Source of the DNA: Aquamicrobium zhengzhouense
Lineage (GTDB): Bacteria > Pseudomonadota > Alphaproteobacteria > Rhizobiales > Rhizobiaceae
Reading direction: 5' to 3'
DNA length: 64,000 nucleotides
NCBI RefSeq assembly: GCF_016124105.1
Contig: NZ_JADGMQ010000010.1
Location: forward strand, 79,661-143,660
This document shows, piece by piece, positions 18,551 through 26,725 of this stretch; positions within the stretch are counted from its first letter, which is position 1, and every line of letters begins with the position of its first letter. A model generated the notes under the pieces. The model was not told where the DNA came from. It made no database searches and saw only the letters and a list, made by a program, of their open reading frames with translations. Both the position numbers and the translations under genes were made by a program.

Positions 18551-19695
18551 TGGAACACTTTCTTTTGGTCTGTTGGGGAGGATTGATTGGTTTTGGTGAA
18601 GTCGAACTGCGTTCCCTGACCTTCAGGGAGAAGCCAAAGGTCATCGAACGCGACCCGGGCGTCTTCGCCGGGTTGAGGCAGCGATCCACCGTGATCCGGC
18701 AGGTCAATTGTGTAGGTCAGCGAAGGATCGGCATGCGGTCGGATCTCGAACGACCAGCGGCCACCTCGGTAAACCCGGCTTGTGATGACGACATCCAGCC
18801 CGTTCGCCTCGTTCGGACCGCTGAGGCGAAGATTGCTCGGATGACAGGTCGCGATTGCCATAGGCACGGGTCCCTGCGCCGCCTCAGCCCGCAGAGCAAC
18901 CTCGACACCCAGGAGCGTGGCCCGAACCCGGCCGGCATGTTCCGGGCGAACATTTTCAACCGGGAACAGAAGCCCGTCACCGATGAACGACGCGACAGTC
19001 GCGCTCGCAGGCTCCCGGTAAAGCTGGCGAGGGCTGGCGCATTGCAGGATGCGACCTTTGTCCATGACCGCGACACGATCCGCCAGCGCCATTGCCTCGG
19101 ACTGGTCATGGGTGATGTAAACAAGCGTTGCCCCGCTTTCGCGATGGAAACGTCGGAATTCTTCCTCCATCGTCGCGCGCAGATGCACGTCAAGGTTAGC
19201 AAGCGGCTCATCAAGCAGAACAAGATTGTTGCGGGCTGCCAGGCAGCGAGCGAGCGCGACGCGCTGACGTTGCCCCCCCGAGAGATCTGCGGGGCGCCGC
19301 TCTGCAAAGGCGGCCAGATCCACGGTCGCGAGCGCCTCACCAACGCGCTCCTCGCGAATGGGCCGCGGCAGACGCGCCACCTTTAACGCGTAGCCGACAT
19401 TTTCGGCGACCGACATGTGCGGCCACAGTGCGTAGTTCTGGAAGACGATGCCAACGCCACGCTTTTCTGGCGGCACCATAAGGCCGTGAGCTGCGACAGT
19501 CTGATCGCCAAGCTGAACTTCACCCGCGCTCGGCGCTTCGAAACCCGCAAGCACGCGCAGCAGCGTTGTCTTTCCGCAGCCTGAAGGGCCAAGAACCGCC
19601 AGGAACTCACCTGAATTGATTTTCAGGTTGATGTTCTGCAGCACGGGGGTCCTACCGTACGACTTGCTTACATCCAGCAGGCTTGCACTTGTCAT
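18541..19695 (-). CDS. ABC importer ATPase, PotA/FbpC type with C-terminal TOBE region
   Basis: 384-residue ATPase, first gene of the five-gene minus-strand operon. It has Walker A GPSGCGKTT, signature LSGGQRQRVAL, Walker B LVLLDEP and a regulatory C-terminal region after residue 240. One polypeptide would serve as homodimer under the fused permease. Upstream, 171 bases separate it from the preceding minus-strand gene, and a PHO-box-like sequence lies about 70 bases before the start. Confidence 0.92.
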   Translation of the reverse strand: MTSASLLDVSKSYGRTPVLQNINLKINSGEFLAVLGPSGCGKTTLLRVLAGFEAPSAGEVQLGDQTVAAHGLMVPPEKRGVGIVFQNYALWPHMSVAENVGYALKVARLPRPIREERVGEALATVDLAAFAERRPADLSGGQRQRVALARCLAARNNLVLLDEPLANLDVHLRATMEEEFRRFHRESGATLVYITHDQSEAMALADRVAVMDKGRILQCASPRQLYREPASATVASFIGDGLLFPVENVRPEHAGRVRATLLGVEVALRAEAAQGPVPMAIATCHPSNLRLSGPNEANGLDVVITSRVYRGGRWSFEIRPHADPSLTYTIDLPDHGGSLPQPGEDARVAFDDLWLLPEGQGTQFDFTKTNQSSPTDQKKVFQCV

Positions 19696-19764
19696 AAATC
19701 TTCACCCGACATTTCGTCTGGGCGAGGAAATGACGGGCTTTGATGACAACTGCGTAACGGTACG

Positions 19765-19782
19765 ATTGAAGTTTTACGACAA
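19765..19782 (-). promoter_or_regulatory. PHO-box-like sequence upstream of the phosphate-ester importer operon
   Basis: Reading the minus strand, TTGTCGTAAAACTTCAAT agrees with the PhoB consensus (two CTGTCAT heptamers around four A/T bases) in about 13 of 18 positions. The second heptamer is poor. It lies 70-87 bases before the ATPase start, a reasonable activator position. This is a weak match offered because the operon encodes phosphatase-like enzymes. Confidence 0.3.
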
Positions 19783-19866
19783 TCCTCAGCGGGAAGCGCG
19801 CATGGGTGTGATCGCAGCCGCCACCGGCATCAAGCTGCGACGTGTAGCTGCGCGCGGCGCGGCGCC

Positions 19867-20790
19867 CTATTGCGCCCAGATGTCGCCGCGCAAGAGATAG
19901 TCACGCGTGGTCCTGTCGATCGGATAGGTCAGGACGCCATCACGACCGAACCATTTGTCGTAAAGCTGCATATAATCGCCCCGGTAGTCTCCAAGACCGC
20001 GAAGCAGGTCAACGATGATCGCATTGATGAAGTCGCGCCATGCGCTGTCGTCTTGCGGCAGGATACATGCCATCGCCTCGCTTCCAAGAGGCTCGATCCT
20101 CGGAAGGAGGACGACGCTCTGGTCGGGCGTCAACTGTCTGGACAAACCCAGCAGGATAATGCCCACATTGGCCACACCATCGATCTCTCCCTTTCGCAGG
20201 GCATCGAAAGCTTGGTCCATCGAGGCATAAGTGCGTGTCTCCACCCCCGGCAGAGCGTCTGTAAGGATCTGGCCGGTAGTCGTGCCCTGGGCAATCCCGA
20301 TGATCATGTCCTTAAGCGCCGGCTTTTCTTTCAGGGTCTCTCGAAAAGCCAGAACGCGTGTTCCATCACGGAAAAACGGGATCGAGAAATCAACGACGGC
20401 CTCACGCTCCCATGTCGGGGTAGCGATCTCGCAAACGATGTCGAGTTGTCTCTCCTCGATCATCTTGATCCGATTGCTCGGCGTTACGACCGTAAGCTCC
20501 AGTTCGATAGGCCGGCCGTGCTTTGCCTCAACGGCAGCACGGATGCGCTCAAGCAAATCCACTGAAAAGCCGGCGGGTCGCTGAGTTTCGTCCATGAAAC
20601 CAAATGGAGCGGCATCCACTCTGGTACCTGCGCGCAAGACCCCTGAATCGCCAAGACGAGCCAATACGTCAGCACCGGCGACGTTAGGCAAAAAGGTCGT
20701 CAGCATCCCACCTACGAGTGCCGCGAATTTCAGTTTTCTCACCTGCGCCCCCAAAATCAGATCATTCCAGCGTGCCGTATAAGTGTTCAT
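19867..20790 (-). CDS. Amino-acid-type periplasmic binding protein (SBP_bac_3)
   Basis: 307-residue family 3 solute-binding protein. The core starts GVLRAGTRVDAAPFGF and contains the ligand-pocket-like RIKMIEERQLDIVCE. The start at 20790 puts 16 residues before a good signal peptide; a GTG at 20742 would begin exactly at it, preceded by GGGGGCG. The gene is divergent, with only 47 bases of spacing, from the binding-protein/permease fusion at 20838. It may provide a second sensor for that locus. No ATPase of the matching family is in the window. Confidence 0.82.
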   Translation of the reverse strand: MNTYTARWNDLILGAQVRKLKFAALVGGMLTTFLPNVAGADVLARLGDSGVLRAGTRVDAAPFGFMDETQRPAGFSVDLLERIRAAVEAKHGRPIELELTVVTPSNRIKMIEERQLDIVCEIATPTWEREAVVDFSIPFFRDGTRVLAFRETLKEKPALKDMIIGIAQGTTTGQILTDALPGVETRTYASMDQAFDALRKGEIDGVANVGIILLGLSRQLTPDQSVVLLPRIEPLGSEAMACILPQDDSAWRDFINAIIVDLLRGLGDYRGDYMQLYDKWFGRDGVLTYPIDRTTRDYLLRGDIWAQ

Positions 20791-20837
20791 AAATCCCTAT
20801 CCGATACTGTACCCCTCAATATCGGCGGGGCGCTGAG

Positions 20838-22394
20838 TTGCTAAAAAGAAATATCATTTTTGGGCTCATTTTGATGATCCCGTTGCTGGCATCCCCGAGC
20901 GCTCGGGCAGATGACCTCGCTCCTGTCCTGCAGACCGGTGAACTGGTCGTTGGTGTAAAAGCCGACTATCGCCCCTTCGGGTATCGCGACATGGAGGGGG
21001 AGCTTGCGGGTTTCGAGGTCGACGTTGCCAAGCGAGTTGCACAGCTGCTTGGAGTAAATCTCCGCCTGATCGCCGTTACGAGCTCCGACCGCCTTCAAAA
21101 GCTTGCGTCCGGCGAAATCGATGTCCTCATCGCAACCCTTGGTGACACGATCGACCGCCGCCGCCTCGTTCGCATGATCGAGCCCGGCTATTACGGTGGC
21201 GGTGCCAGCGTACTGTTGGAAGAGGCGAGCCCCATACGCAGTTGGGATGACCTCAAGGGTCGCGAACTTTGCGCAGTGCAGGGTGCGTTGTGGAACCGGT
21301 TGGCAGCGACCCGCCTTCTCGCCGAAATCAAGGCATTCGGCTCGGTGCGTGACGCAGAGCTTGCTCTCCGCGATAAAAGCTGCGCCGGCTGGCTCTACGA
21401 TGAGGCAGCCATCATGCATCTTCTTGGCAGAGCGGAATGGTCAGGCTTCCGGATGCTCCCCCCGCAATTCGTCGCGCCATGGGCGATAGCGGTCGCAAAT
21501 GACGGTCCCCTTGCCACCTTCCTCGACGAGACAGTCGCAATGCTTTTGCGGGAGGGGTGGCTCACGCAGTTGGAGAAGACGTGGAACCTACCTCCCTCAT
21601 CTTACCTGGAGCAGGCCGAACAACGCTGGACCCAGCGGGACGCAAACGGCAACTGGCTCTGTCGGCAAGACGAAAATGGCAAATGGCCAGTCGAATGCCG
21701 GGACCTGGATTTGATCGAGGCTCAGGACTTGCGTGGGATCGGCACCGCATTCGTTATGTTGCGGGATCAATTCGGCCTTGACCTTACCCCGTTTTACGAC
21801 CCTTTCAGCCGGGCCGGATTCTTGAAAGCGCTCGCGACGACGATCCTGCTCGCGGTTGCCGCGGTGCTCGGCAGCCTGTTGTTCGGGATAGTGGGCGGCA
21901 AAATGCTACAGAGCGAGAAGCGTCTTATTCGTTCCCCTGCGCAGATGCTGGCCACGTTGTTCCGCATGACCCCCCCGCTGCTGCAACTCTACCTTGTCTT
22001 TTTCGGGATTGGCGGCCTGCTCGCCGCCCATGGAGTGACCTTGAACGCACTTTGGGTCGCGGTGCTGATCCTCTCCCTTTACGCTGGTGCGTCTAATGCG
22101 ATCGCCATCTCGGAAGCTTCTGCTGCGATTTCAATCCGCGCGGAGGACCGGGCCAGGAAGGTAGCAAGGCTGGCATACCCGACGGTGATGGGCAGTTGCA
22201 TAAACATTGTGAAGGCAACAGCCATGGCAAGCGCCATTGCGGTCGGTGAACTCTTACACGCCAGCACGGCGATCATCGCAGATTACGGCAATGTTGCCGT
22301 CATGATGAACATACTGCTCGGCTGCTATGTCGCGCTCGTTCTGGCAGTCGTTTATGCCTTCGGGCAGGTCGAGAAGAGGCTGCTCGCGCGATGA
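20838..22394 (+). CDS. Fusion of SBP_bac_3 binding domain and amino-acid-type ABC permease
   Basis: 518 residues: signal peptide (about 1-24, ending SARA), a family 3 binding domain (about 30-260, starting LVVGVKADYRPFGYRD), a linker with CRQDENGKWP, then a HisM/GlnP-like permease domain (about 320-515, four to five helices). The start is TTG at 20838; no in-frame ATG gives a full signal peptide. The ATPase-contact loop (EASAAISIRAEDRARK) keeps the EA but lacks the usual Gly. It overlaps the next permease by four bases. With no ATPase gene and signalling genes downstream it may act as a receptor. Confidence 0.85.
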   Translation: MLKRNIIFGLILMIPLLASPSARADDLAPVLQTGELVVGVKADYRPFGYRDMEGELAGFEVDVAKRVAQLLGVNLRLIAVTSSDRLQKLASGEIDVLIATLGDTIDRRRLVRMIEPGYYGGGASVLLEEASPIRSWDDLKGRELCAVQGALWNRLAATRLLAEIKAFGSVRDAELALRDKSCAGWLYDEAAIMHLLGRAEWSGFRMLPPQFVAPWAIAVANDGPLATFLDETVAMLLREGWLTQLEKTWNLPPSSYLEQAEQRWTQRDANGNWLCRQDENGKWPVECRDLDLIEAQDLRGIGTAFVMLRDQFGLDLTPFYDPFSRAGFLKALATTILLAVAAVLGSLLFGIVGGKMLQSEKRLIRSPAQMLATLFRMTPPLLQLYLVFFGIGGLLAAHGVTLNALWVAVLILSLYAGASNAIAISEASAAISIRAEDRARKVARLAYPTVMGSCINIVKATAMASAIAVGELLHASTAIIADYGNVAVMMNILLGCYVALVLAVVYAFGQVEKRLLAR

Positions 22395-23074
22395 CGAACG
22401 CAGAAGCCGCCGAAATGCTGTTCGTCTGGACGCCGTTCCTGGCCCAAGGCTTCGCATGGAATATCGTCATCTCTCTGGCAGCCATGGCAATCGGAACTCC
22501 TATTGGCATCTTCCTTGCACAGCTCCGCCTATCCGGTTCACGCGCCGCATCCTGGCTTACCGCAATGGCTCGCCTGCCTCCTACATTCGTTTTGCTCTTC
22601 TATTTCGCCTATTTGCTGCCTGGTGAGTTCGCATTTGGCAATCTCAAGGTCGAAGTCCCGGCCTGGCTAAAGGCCTCGCTGGCGCTTTCTGTGGCGGTTG
22701 TAGGCTTTGTTTCTGACAACGCTCAACCTTGCATCCGCCATCTGCGTCGGGGAGAGCGCCTCGAGGCGCTGTACTTCATTCCGGCATGGACGACCTACTT
22801 CCTGATCATCGTGATGGCTTCTTCGACTGCGTCTGTGATCGGAGTGCCGGAACTCGTAAATCGTGCGAACACGGTGATTGCGGCCGCAGGAGAACACGCG
22901 GCAACACTTTGGGTCTACAGCTACGCAATGCTGTGGTTTCTTGGATTTTGCCTGCCACTATCGTGGCTGATGAACTGGCTTAGGGTCGGCCTTGCAGCTC
23001 AAGGCAACAACGTTGACCCAAGCGGAGCAAACGTCAAAGTTGCCGTTAGGGCAGATGGGAGGGCGGATCAATGA
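22391..23074 (+). CDS. Second amino-acid-type ABC permease, degenerate coupling loop
   Basis: 227-residue membrane protein of the HisM/GlnP family with about five helices, beginning MTNAEAAEMLFVWTPFLAQG. The cytoplasmic loop reads CIRHLRRGERLEALYFIP where active permeases have an EAA-x3-G-type motif. Coupling to an ATPase therefore looks weakened. Start and stop both form ATGA overlaps with the neighbours, so it is translated together with the binding fusion and the anti-sigma-like kinase. Confidence 0.8.
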   Translation: MTNAEAAEMLFVWTPFLAQGFAWNIVISLAAMAIGTPIGIFLAQLRLSGSRAASWLTAMARLPPTFVLLFYFAYLLPGEFAFGNLKVEVPAWLKASLALSVAVVGFVSDNAQPCIRHLRRGERLEALYFIPAWTTYFLIIVMASSTASVIGVPELVNRANTVIAAAGEHAATLWVYSYAMLWFLGFCLPLSWLMNWLRVGLAAQGNNVDPSGANVKVAVRADGRADQ

Positions 23075-23508
23075 CAGGTACCGACACTTCCGAGGAGCGA
23101 TTTGAAGTTGAACCTCGGCTTGAATCGATCGCCCTCATCCAGGATGCGATTGAAGACGCTGCGCAGGGCGCCCTGGATACGCGCCGCCTTTTTCAGCTCA
23201 ACATGTCGGTAGAGGAGCTGGTCACCAATGTCGTGCGCCACAGTGGAACTGCCGACCCGGTCGGCGTGGTGATCCGCAAGGGACCAGGCCACATCTCGGT
23301 TGAGATTGTCGATCACGGGGTGGCATTCGATCCGTTCAAGCAAGCGCCCAAGCCCGCGATAGACGCCGAACTCGATCAGCGCCCTGTAGGCGGTCTTGGC
23401 GTGCACCTTGTCCAGGTCATGCTTGATAAGGTGGAATACCGCCGCGAGAGCGAGCGAAACCACGTCATCCTCACCATGAACACGCAGACGGGCGGGACCG
23501 GCACATGA
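23071..23508 (+). CDS. RsbW-like anti-sigma/antagonist kinase (HATPase_c_2)
   Basis: 145-residue GHKL ATPase domain of the serine-kinase anti-sigma type. The N-box is MSVEELVTNVVRHSG, the G1 region IVDHGVAFDP and the G2 region GGLGVHLVQVMLDKVEY. Proteins of this type bind a sigma factor or other target and phosphorylate a STAS partner. It is coupled by four-base overlaps to the permease upstream and the phosphatase downstream. A STAS protein is encoded at 25428-25754. The target is not in the window. Confidence 0.88.
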   Translation: MTGTDTSEERFEVEPRLESIALIQDAIEDAAQGALDTRRLFQLNMSVEELVTNVVRHSGTADPVGVVIRKGPGHISVEIVDHGVAFDPFKQAPKPAIDAELDQRPVGGLGVHLVQVMLDKVEYRRESERNHVILTMNTQTGGTGT

Positions 23509-25490
23509 CGCTCACAAGACGCCTTATCTTCATGGTCGCCGCATGCATAACAATGGCGGTCATTACCCTGAGCCTTGTTTTCGGCTGGCTCGGACGCTCC
23601 GCGCTTATCGAACAGGCCTCATCACAGGCTCAGACTGTTGCGCGGATCGTCGCTGAAAGCGCGCGTTTGACCGAGATTTCGCTGGAGGAAATGCAGCAGG
23701 TTATCTCCAACGATCTGTCGAATCTTGCCTTTGCCGTCTCACGCGTTCCCGCGCCTGAGAAACAGGGGCACGGTACCCTGCTTGCGGAGATTGCAGCACG
23801 GGGAAATCTACCGGCCCTCTGGATAGTGGACGAAGATCTGCAGATCGTGGCCAGCTCTGTCGGCGATTACAAGGCGGTCGTGAACGGCGAAAGCCTTCCG
23901 GCGGGCCTGTCAAAGCCTGCGCTTGAAGCCCTGGCTCAGGGTGGCCGCTTCACCTTGCCGCTGGGTGGTTCAGCTGATGGCGCGCAATTCGTCGGGGTAC
24001 GCATCGAAGGTGGCGGCGCAATTATTGCTGGCCAGTCCATGGAGATTTTGGAGACCGTCCGGACGGTGAACAGTCTGCCCGTGCTCCTTGGCGCGTTGCT
24101 GAACCAGAACGAAATGCAATCGATCATCGTCTTCGATGATGATCAGAAGATGCTCGCCTCGGTCGGCGAGGATGTGCAGGACAGCCAGGCCAAGGGGCTT
24201 GCCGCAGCCGCACTCGTCGCCACTGCCCCTCGTCTCGATATCTCTGCCGATCGCGTATTCGTTGCGGCACCCATCCTCGACACCGCCGGAATCGCAATCG
24301 GCTCCACCGTCATTTCGCAATCGCGAAATCGCCTCAACCAGATGCTCTTCGACTATCTGGTGTATGGGCTGGGCACTATCGGGCTGGTGCTTGCAGGGGG
24401 CATTGGAGCCGCCGCTGTCTTCGCGAGCCGGATCGCACGCCCTGTTGCCGAAATGACGAGGGCCGCCAGAGAAATGGATGGCCGCAAGTTCAAGCCGGAG
24501 AGCCTAGATAGCCTCGCCTGCACCCCGGACGAGCTGGGGGTTCTCGCCCGTGTATTCCAGAACATGGCGATCGAAGTTCAGGCGCGCGAAGAACATCTTG
24601 AATCACAGGTACGCGCGCGCACTGCCGAGCTTCACCAAAAGAACCTCCTGCTTGAAGAAACGCAACGCCGGGTCGAGGCTGAACTTGATGCTGCGCGGAC
24701 ATTGCAAGCGGCAATTCTTCCGCAGGACCTGCCTGATCATCCAGCCTATGTCGGCAAGGCCACCATGGTTCCAGCAAGGGAGTTGGGCGGCGACTTTTAT
24801 GATTTCTTCATGATCAACGAGCGAGATTTGGGCATCGTGATCGCCGACGTTTCGGGCAAAGGCGTGCCTGCCGCGTTCTTCATGGCGATCTCCCGCACGA
24901 TCCTCCAGGCTTGTGCGCGCGATTCCATCTCCGCTGGCGAATGCCTGGGCGCTGCAAATGACGCACTGTGCGCGCAAAACCCGATGGACCTGTTTGTCAC
25001 AACCTTCTACGGCATCCTCAACACCGAGACAGGTGTCCTGACCTACGCCAATGGTGGGCACAATCCACCCATGATAGTCCGCCGCGGCGATGGAAGCGTT
25101 GCGGATCTCCCCCGCACGGGCGGCATTGCCCTCGGCGTCTTCCCCGGAGCAAAATACAAGCAGGCCAGCGTCAACCTCAGCGAGGGCGATACCCTCTTCC
25201 TCTACACCGACGGCATATCGGAAGCGATGGATTCAGCAGGCAAGGAATTTACCGAGGAAAGGCTCCGGGCAGCGCTGCAAACTGCAGACCGCGTAAGCGT
25301 CGATCGTGTGCTGGACGACGTGACATCAGCAGTTGAGACGTTCGTAGGCGGAGCCGAGCAATCCGACGACATTACTTGCCTGGTCGTGCGCTACAATGGA
25401 ACGCAGCGCACGGATGGCGACAACGGATCAGATGGCAGCGAGAGCGGCCTCGCGGTCGTCCGCAGTCTCGAGAATGCTGAGGAAGCCTGA
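23505..25490 (+). CDS. RsbU-like membrane phosphatase: sensor, HAMP, SpoIIE/PP2C
   Basis: 661 residues: helix 1 (about 8-29), a periplasmic sensor region of about 250 residues, helix 2 (about 283-307), a HAMP linker (starting SRIARPVAEMTRAAREMDG), a coiled coil, and a SpoIIE-type PP2C domain from about 425 to 640. The metal and catalytic motifs are present: GGDFYDFF, IADVSGKGVPAAFFMA, ANGGHNPP, LYTDGISEA and DDITCLVV. It should dephosphorylate the STAS protein in response to a periplasmic or membrane signal. It overlaps the kinase gene by four bases; its last 63 bases are antisense to the STAS gene. Confidence 0.92.
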   Translation: MTLTRRLIFMVAACITMAVITLSLVFGWLGRSALIEQASSQAQTVARIVAESARLTEISLEEMQQVISNDLSNLAFAVSRVPAPEKQGHGTLLAEIAARGNLPALWIVDEDLQIVASSVGDYKAVVNGESLPAGLSKPALEALAQGGRFTLPLGGSADGAQFVGVRIEGGGAIIAGQSMEILETVRTVNSLPVLLGALLNQNEMQSIIVFDDDQKMLASVGEDVQDSQAKGLAAAALVATAPRLDISADRVFVAAPILDTAGIAIGSTVISQSRNRLNQMLFDYLVYGLGTIGLVLAGGIGAAAVFASRIARPVAEMTRAAREMDGRKFKPESLDSLACTPDELGVLARVFQNMAIEVQAREEHLESQVRARTAELHQKNLLLEETQRRVEAELDAARTLQAAILPQDLPDHPAYVGKATMVPARELGGDFYDFFMINERDLGIVIADVSGKGVPAAFFMAISRTILQACARDSISAGECLGAANDALCAQNPMDLFVTTFYGILNTETGVLTYANGGHNPPMIVRRGDGSVADLPRTGGIALGVFPGAKYKQASVNLSEGDTLFLYTDGISEAMDSAGKEFTEERLRAALQTADRVSVDRVLDDVTSAVETFVGGAEQSDDITCLVVRYNGTQRTDGDNGSDGSESGLAVVRSLENAEEA

Positions 25491-25754
25491 GATATCGAAG
25501 ACGTCGCGAATGTGCGGCTGCAAGCCTGACAGAACAAACCTGCCGCCTTCGCGTTGAAGTTTCTTCGCAACGACTAATACGACCCGCAACCCAGCACTCG
25601 ATATATAATCCAGAGAACTGGCGTCCATCACCACGTTTGCGCTTTCGATATTCTCGAAAATTTCCTTTTCAACCGCAGCAGCATTGGTGCTGTCCAATCG
25701 CCCGTTAAGGTGAATCACGACAGCTTTTTCTGTCTTATCGAATTTTATGCTCAT
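25428..25754 (-). CDS. STAS-domain anti-sigma factor antagonist
   Basis: 108-residue single STAS domain. The phosphorylation segment is MDASSLDYISSAGLRVVL, with the conserved Ser in ISSAG, and the N-terminal strand is VIHLNGRLDSTNA. It is the expected substrate of the RsbW-like kinase and the SpoIIE phosphatase encoded on the opposite strand. The gene runs convergently into the phosphatase gene and overlaps it by 63 bases tail to tail. Its promoter must lie in the AT-rich 255-bp region shared with the carbonic anhydrase gene. Confidence 0.92.
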   Translation of the reverse strand: MSIKFDKTEKAVVIHLNGRLDSTNAAAVEKEIFENIESANVVMDASSLDYISSAGLRVVLVVAKKLQREGGRFVLSGLQPHIRDVFDISGFLSILETADDREAALAAI

Positions 25755-26009
25755 GAACGTTCTCGCTGTTGCGGTTGCGGGCCCGGAAATTAGGATGGAA
25801 AGGTAAATATTTTAGCGGCCGCAACGCAACACTTACCAGAACATTAGATAATGATAATATACACCTTACACGGCCGACCTTTATGCAGTTAGATATAGAG
25901 CTTGTTCATATTTTTCGTGCAAATGTCTTGCTGAGTTTCAGGAACGATCACATTCCACGGGTCTCTGGTTCAGCGCCCGGGCCCCGCATTCACATTGGGA
26001 GGGGCCCGA

Positions 26010-26705
26010 ATGACAGATCACCATCAGCCCGGTTGCGGTTGCCGCGACATCAACCACCTCGTTGAAGGTGTAAAGACGTTCAAAAGCACCAATTACGGCC
26101 AAGAACTCGACATGATGCGCAAGCTCGTCGAAGAAGGTCAGTCTCCAGCCACGCTGATTATTTCTTGCTCAGATAGCCGTGTAGATCCTGCGTTGCTGAC
26201 CGGCGCAAAACCCGGAGAGCTGTTTACTGTCCGTAACGTCGCCAATCTCGTGCCACCCTATGCACCGGGTGCATCTCTGCATGGGACCGGCGCCGCTATT
26301 GAATACGCCGTGCGCGATCTCAAGGTCGACCACATCGTCGTCCTGGGACATGCGCATTGTGGAGGCATCAAGGCGCTGATCGCCGGCGCCGCGGGCAATC
26401 GCATGGAACGCGACTTTATCAATGACTGGATGGATATTGCCCTGGATGCGACCGAGCTGAAGGTGAACGATCCGACTGCCGAGTCCGGCCGCCGCACTGT
26501 CACGCTGGAATGGCTGCAGCACAACACCTTTCTGGTCGAGCGCTCCGCGATCATGAACTCCATCCGAAACCTCATGAGCTATCCCTGGCTGCGTGACCGC
26601 GTGGAGACAGGAACGCTGCAGCTTCACGGATGGTGGTTTGACCTGGAGACCGGAGATCTCTGGAAAACGCAGCCCGGTGGCGATCAACTTATGCCAGTCC
26701 TTTAA
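26010..26705 (+). CDS. Beta-class carbonic anhydrase
   Basis: 231-residue enzyme interconverting CO2 and bicarbonate. Zinc ligands are visible as Cys53 in SCSDSRVDP (with the Asp55/Arg57 dyad) and His114 and Cys117 in GHAHCGG. The start ATG at 26010 has GGGAGGGG upstream; a start at 25995 would sit on that site. It is 20 bases from a following transporter gene, so the two are probably co-transcribed. This suggests that the transporter carries bicarbonate or that its use is tied to CO2/pH. Confidence 0.94.
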   Translation: MTDHHQPGCGCRDINHLVEGVKTFKSTNYGQELDMMRKLVEEGQSPATLIISCSDSRVDPALLTGAKPGELFTVRNVANLVPPYAPGASLHGTGAAIEYAVRDLKVDHIVVLGHAHCGGIKALIAGAAGNRMERDFINDWMDIALDATELKVNDPTAESGRRTVTLEWLQHNTFLVERSAIMNSIRNLMSYPWLRDRVETGTLQLHGWWFDLETGDLWKTQPGGDQLMPVL

Positions 26706-26725
26706 TTTTCTGACGAGGCAGAACC

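Noticed and set aside
18541..19695. ATPase at 18541 as partner of the amino-acid-type permeases at 20838-23074
   Set aside because: It is of the PotA/FbpC type with a TOBE region and is the first gene of the importer operon next to it, which otherwise would lack an ATPase.
19688..19706. Second PHO-box-like match on the plus strand over the ATPase start codon
   Set aside because: It overlaps the start codon, points away from the operon and no plus-strand gene follows.
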